A stretch of 64,000 bases of DNA from Glandiceps talaboti (lineage: Eukaryota > Hemichordata > Enteropneusta > Spengelidae), in contig NC_135552.1 of the NCBI RefSeq assembly GCF_964340395.1, forward strand, positions 10,003,194 through 10,067,193, in the 5' to 3' direction. The notes under the pieces are model-generated. The model saw nothing but the letters and a program-made list of their open reading frames with translations. It made no database searches and was not told where the DNA came from. A program made the position numbers and the translations under genes. Shown here one piece after another: positions 58,140-64,000 of this stretch. Position 1 is the stretch's first letter, and every line of letters starts with the position of its first letter.

Positions 58140-61100
58140 ACAGTGGCTTTCAAATATGTAATTTGTGGAATCAGTTTTTGTCTATTGTAATTCTGTTTTC
58201 CAATTAAAACAGCTACAGGGATACTAAGGGGCACAATGCAACAACCATAGTGCACACAGTATACAACACAACAACCATCCTCATCACTAAACTGAAACAC
58301 AATACAGACCGTTGACCCCTCAGTGAAAGTCACAGCTCGTAACCACCGTTTGCCATTTAAAACAGTTACAGGGATACAATGAGGTACAATGCAATAGCCA
58401 TAGTGCACACAATATACAGCACAACAACCACCCTCATCACTAGACTGAAACACAGTACCGACCGTTCACCCCTCAGTGAAAGTCACAGCTAGTAACCACC
58501 GTTTGCCATTTAAAACAGCTACAGGGCCGGATACAATGAGGTACAATGCAACAGCCATAGTGCACACAATATACAGCACAACAACCATCCTCATCACTAG
58601 ACTGAAACACAGTACCGACCGTTGACCCCTCAGTGAAAGTCACAGCTAGTAACCACCGTTTGCCATTTAAAACAGCTACAGGGATACTATGAGGTACAAT
58701 GCAACAACCATAATGCACACAATATACAACACAACAACCATCCTCATCACTAGACTGAAACACAATACTGACCGTTGACCCCTCAGTGAAAGTCACAGCT
58801 AGTAACCACTGTTTGCCATTTAAAACAGCTACAGGGATACTATGAGGTACAATGGAACAGCCATAGTGCACACAATATACAACACAACAACCATCCTCAT
58901 CACTAGACTGAAACACAGTACCGACCGTTGACCCCTCAGTGAAAGTCACAGCTAGTAACCACTGTTTGCCATTTAAAACAGCTACAGGGATACTATGAGG
59001 TACAATGGAACAGCCATAGTGCACACAATATACAACACAACAACCATCCTCATCACTAGACTGAAACACAGTACCGACCGTTGACCCCTCAGTGAAAGTC
59101 ACAGCTAGTAACCACCGTTTGCCATTTAAAACAGCTACAGGGATGCTATGAGGTACAATGCAACAGCCATAGTGCACACAATATACAGCACAACAACCAT
59201 CCTCATCACTAGACTGAAACACAATACTGACCGTTGACCCCTCAGTGAAAGTCACAGCTAGTAACCACTGTTTGCCATTTAAAACAGCTACAGGGATACT
59301 ATGAGGTACAATGGAACAGCCATAGTGCACACAATATACAACACAACAACCATCCTCATCACTAGACTGAAACACAGTACCGACCGTTGACCCCTCAGTG
59401 AAAGTCACAGCTAGTAACCACCGTTTGCCATTTAAAACAGCTACAGGGATACTATGAGGTACAATGCAACAACCATAGTGCACACAATATACAGCACAAC
59501 AACCATCCTCATCACTAGACTGAAACACAGTACCGACCGTTGACCCTTCAGTGAAAGTCACAGCTAGTAACCACCGTTTGCCATTTAAAACAGCTACAGG
59601 GATACTATGAGGTACAATGCAACAACCATAGTGCACACAATATACAGCACAACAACCATCCTCATCACTAGACTGAAACACAGTACCGACCGTTGACCCC
59701 TCAGTGAAAGTCACAGCTAGTAACCACCGTTTGCCATTTAAAACAGCTACAGGGATACTATGAGGTACAATGGAACAGCCATAGTGCACACAATATACAG
59801 CACAACAACCATCCTCATCACTAGACTGAAACACAATACTGACCGTTGACCCCTCAGTGAAAGTCACAGCTAGTAACCACCGTTTGCCATTTAAAACAGC
59901 TACAGGGATACTATGAGGTACAATGCAACAGCCATAGTGCACACAATATACAGCACAACAACCATCCTCATCACTAGACTGAAACACAGTACCGACCGTT
60001 CACCCCTCAGTGAAAGTCACAGCTAGTAACCACCGTTTGCCATTTAAAACAGCTACAGGGATACTATGAGGTACAATGCGACAACCATAGTGCACACAAT
60101 ATACAACACAACAACCATCCTCATCACTAGACTGAAACACAGTACCGACCGTTGACCCCTCAGTGAAAGTCACAGCTAGTTAGTAACCACCGTTTGCCAT
60201 TTAAAACAGCTACAGGGATACTATGAGGTAAAATAGAACAGCCATAGTGCACACAATATACAGCACAACAACCATCCTCATCACTAGACTGAAACACAAT
60301 ACTGACCGTTGACCCCTCAGTGAAAGTCACAGCTAGTAACCACCGTTTGCCATTTAAAACAGCTACAGGGATACTATGAGGTACAATGCAACAACCATAA
60401 TGCACACAATATACAACACAACAACCATCCTCATCACTAGACTGAAACACAATACTGACCGTTGACCCCTCAGTGAAAGTCACAGCTAGTAACCACTGTT
60501 TGCCATTTAAAACAGCTACAGGGATACTATGAGGTACAATGGAACAGCCATAGTGCACACAATATACAACACAACAACCATCCTCATCACTAGACTGAAA
60601 CACAGTACCGACCGTTGACCCCTCAGTGAAAGTCACAGCTAGTAACCACCGTTTGCCATTTAAAACAGCTACAGGGATACTATGAGGTACAATGCAACAA
60701 CCATAGTGCACACAATATACAGCACAACAACCATCCTCATCACTAGACTGAAACACAGTACCGACCGTTCACCCCTCAGTGACAGTCACAGCTAGTAACC
60801 ACCGTTTGCCATTTAAAACAGCTACAGGGATACTATGAGGTACAATGCAACAACCATAGTGCACACAATATACAGCACAACAACCATCCTCATCACTAGA
60901 CTGAAACACAGTACCGACCGTTGACCCTTCAGTGAAAGTCACAGCTAGTAACCACCGTTTGCCATTTAAAACAGCTACAGGGATACTATGAGGTACAATG
61001 CAACAACCATAGTGCACACAATATACAGCACAACAACCATCCTCATCACTAGACTGAAACACAGTACCGACCGTTGACCCCTCAGTGAAAGTCACAGCTA

Positions 61101-62100
61101 GTAACCACCGTTTGCCATTTAAAACAGCTACAGGGATACTATGAGGTACAATGGAACAGCCATAGTGCACACAATATACAGCACAACAACCATCCTCATC
61201 ACTAGACTGAAACACAATACTGACCGTTGACCCCTCAGTGAAAGTCACAGCTAGTAACCACCGTTTGCCATTTAAAACAGCTACAGGGATACTATGAGGT
61301 ACAATGCAACAGCCATAGTGCACACAATATACAGCACAACAACCATCCTCATCACTAGACTGAAACACAGTACCGACCGTTCACCCCTCAGTGAAAGTCA
61401 CAGCTAGTAACCACCGTTTGCCATTTAAAACAGCTACAGGGATACTATGAGGTACAATGCGACAACCATAGTGCACACAATATACAACACAACAACCATC
61501 CTCATCACTAGACTGAAACACAGTACCGACCGTTGACCCCTCAGTGAAAGTCACAGCTAGTTAGTAACCACCGTTTGCCATTTAAAACAGCTACAGGGAT
61601 ACTATGAGGTAAAATAGAACAGCCATAGTGCACACAATATACAGCACAACAACCATCCTCATCACTAGACTGAAACACAATACTGACCGTTGACCCCTCA
61701 GTGAAAGTCACAGCTAGTAACCACCGTTTGCCATTTAAAACAGCTACAGGGATACTATGAGGTACAATGGAACAGCCATAGTGCACACAATATACAGCAC
61801 AACAACCATCCTCATCACTAGACTGAAACACAATACTGACCGTTGACCCCTCAGTGAAAGTCACAGCTAGTAACCACCGTTTGCCATTTAAAACAGCTAC
61901 AGGGATACTATGAGGTACAATGCAACAACCATAGTGCACACAATATACAGCACAACAACCATCCTCATCACTAGACTGAAACACAGTACCGACCGTTGAC
62001 CCCTCAGTGAAAGTCACAGCTAGTAACCACCGTTTGCCATTTAAAACAGCTACAGGGATACAATGAGGTACAATGCGACAACCATAGTGCACACAATACA
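58140..62100. repeat. satellite C: 153-bp repeat, about 26 copies
   Basis: Unit contains 'cagtgaaagtcacagctagt', 'ccgtttgccatttaaaacag', 'gaggtacaatgcaac', 'agtgcacacaatataca' and 'catcctcatcactagactga'. The period is a multiple of three, so one minus-strand frame stays open over up to 504 codons. Breaks are a TGA created by GTTCACC for GTTGACC (58,466, 59,999, 60,768, 61,380), a CCG insertion near 58,527, and TTAG duplications near 60,180 and 61,561. Matching marks 1,381 bp apart (60,231 and 61,612) show a 9-unit higher-order repeat. Confidence 0.95.
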
Positions 62101-62503
62101 ACCAAACAACAGAACAAAGTCACATACATTATATTCCTAATGAGTGTTTTGTTTCTGAGACACTGGGATACACTTTTTCAATTTTTTCCTTAACAATATT
62201 CATATTAAACGCACTTTGTAACTTTTCGCCTGGGATGTTATAGTAATTGTTGGACCATGTAAATAATTAGTATTAACAGTATACAGACCATTGACCTATC
62301 TATGTAGGTCATGCAACAAAAATGGCTACAAAGATGTCCTTCGTATGACCTCGTGATGTAGTTTTATAATAATATCACGATATAGATGGCCTTGCCACAG
62401 CACACATCAAGTCCTTCTGCAAAAATCTGTTTGAAAAAGTGAAAAGTATAAATCTTTTGACCTATATCTTAATTCGCTCACAAACACACATGCACACCGT
62501 AAT
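62101..62503. other. unique spacer, no gene seen
   Basis: AT-rich sequence between satellite C and the first TA tract. Confidence 0.4.
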
Positions 62504-62504
62504 G

Positions 62505-62599
<95 letters not shown>

Positions 62600-62600
62600 T
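62504..62600. repeat. (TA)n tract, left of the palindrome
   Basis: About 95 bp of TA repeats. Confidence 0.97.
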
Positions 62601-62659
62601 AACTCGGTGAGTATCAATCTGCTATAAGACAGTGCTCTATACCGCAGTGGCAGAGCGTA

Positions 62660-62935
<276 letters not shown>

Positions 62936-62939
62936 GTAT

Positions 62940-64000
62940 AACATACTGCATCTTTGAATTTTGAATTGTCTTCTCTTATGTGTGAGGTTCACGGACAAAT
63001 GTATACGAGAAAGCTGACGATGCCTGACCGACATATGGCAATATCAGATGTATATATCAGTTGTTAATAGTTGTGTTGACATGTGAAATCATGATGCCCT
63101 TCTGTCCTGTGTATGTAATTCGAGTTGGAGAAACTGATACTGTGCATATGTATCGTATATGTATTTCTTGTCGGAAAAATGAACTTTGTCACTTACAAGG
63201 ATATTCCCATTGCTGCCTCCTTTAATGAAGTTAATGTATTCCTGACCCAGGGTTTTCACAAGGTCACATACGTCACATGCTTGTCTGGTCTGTCAGATCA
63301 CGATTGCTTTGTCAGAGGTTCAGGTTGGCACCCTATAAATGATATAGTAAAAATAATACAGTGAATATTTCGTTTCAAAACATGACCTATCTATTGATTA
63401 CTTGGCGGGAAATGTACACACAATTCTTTACATTAATCCTCCTTCATTACATTCTTCTAAAATTATTCGGTTGTGATTAAAATGAAAGATGACCACAAAC
63501 AATGAATAGTCCTGTGGTGAATTATCTACGGTATCTTATACTCGGGGCCCTTATTCTGATGACTTAGTCCGGGTTGTTTGATAGATACATGTTTTAATGT
63601 ACACGATCATGCACGTGTGTGGAGTGATGAGATACCCCTAGTCATTGGGTACAAGTTCGATTTCATTTTAGTTGCAGCTACTGTATATTTATATCAGAAA
63701 TGCTTGTCATCTACCAGTGCTAATTGTCTTAGAATGACGTAGACCAAAACACGTCATGATGTATATATAATTTACACTCCTTACGCAAAGTTAATTGCCA
63801 TGTCAACATTAGACCTACTGACACCTTAATTAATTAAATTATAGACTGTGGTATTTCTATACTGAACTAGACTGGGATTTAAGAAAAATGTTAAAAAGGT
63901 AAATAAAATACAAACCAAATACTAAATATTTCGAAAATTGAAAGTGGATGCACAACTCATCGTCCACATATTTTCATTTAAATACCACTGGGTTGCAGAG
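62940..64000. other. right edge of window, no supported gene
   Basis: A 79-codon plus-strand ORF at 63,125-63,364 has a hydrophobic start (LILCICIVYVFLVG) but no recognisable family, so it is not called. The rest is AT-rich unique sequence. Confidence 0.4.

Noticed and set aside
58121-62101. Long minus-strand ORFs (up to 504 aa) as a protein-coding gene
   Set aside because: Open frame follows from a 153-bp period. Variants are mostly amino-acid changing, several units have stops or frameshifts, and no promoter or splice signals are seen. Kept as satellite.

Overview
This is nuclear DNA from an animal. It is AT-rich, has vertebrate-like intron-rich genes with standard GT-AG junctions, and carries many SINE, MITE, LINE and satellite repeats. 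The gene set and repeat types (a pearl/HINE-like element with a (ACGG)-type microsatellite, a Penelope-like GIY-YIG fragment, an NHL-repeat gene fragment, a Ty3/Gypsy element) suggest a slowly evolving non-vertebrate bilaterian such as a lophotrochozoan, ambulacrarian or cephalochordate. I cannot name the phylum from sequence alone.

Layout. 1-6,210: a Ty3/Gypsy LTR retrotransposon on the minus strand with intact pol and one LTR, sitting inside a tRNA-derived SINE and missing its 5' end. 7,570-8,275: a broken two-domain GNAT acetyltransferase. 9.5-12.7 kb: microsatellites and a pearl/HINE-like tandem element. 13,181-21,437 (minus): an XRCC4 gene, 10 coding exons, 338 aa. 21,713-24,178 (plus): TMEM167A/kish, 3 coding exons, 72 aa, head-to-head with XRCC4 275 bp apart. 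28,507-33,541 (plus): MYG1 exonuclease, 7 coding exons, 358 aa. 36,167-44,513 (minus): a ZXD-family (ZXDC-like) ten-zinc-finger regulator, 12 coding exons, 1153 aa. 46,759-48,455 (plus): an unrecognised 342-aa protein with an N-terminal hydrophobic segment, a basic patch, eight LC8-type QT motifs about 12 residues apart, and a duplicated helical unit. 49.1 kb: a LINE fragment. 50,654-51,325 (minus): an NHL beta-propeller fragment. 52.8-62.1 kb: diverged repeats and then three consecutive satellite arrays (94/188-bp, about 61-bp and 153-bp units). 62.5-62.9 kb: two (TA)n tracts around a perfect 75-bp-arm palindrome.

All exon models were built by eye from reading frames, splice sites, phase consistency and remembered family motifs. 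For XRCC4, TMEM167A, MYG1 and ZXD every exon phase closes exactly and both protein ends match the family, so these models are strong. The genes are mostly unrelated housekeeping genes (DNA end joining, Golgi secretion, RNA processing, transcription). The only apparent functional arrangement is the shared XRCC4/TMEM167A promoter, an arrangement also known in human. The most novel items are the LC8-motif protein at 46.8-48.5 kb, the tandemly duplicated 5' splice site in the ZXD gene, the nested satellite block, and the perfect palindrome.
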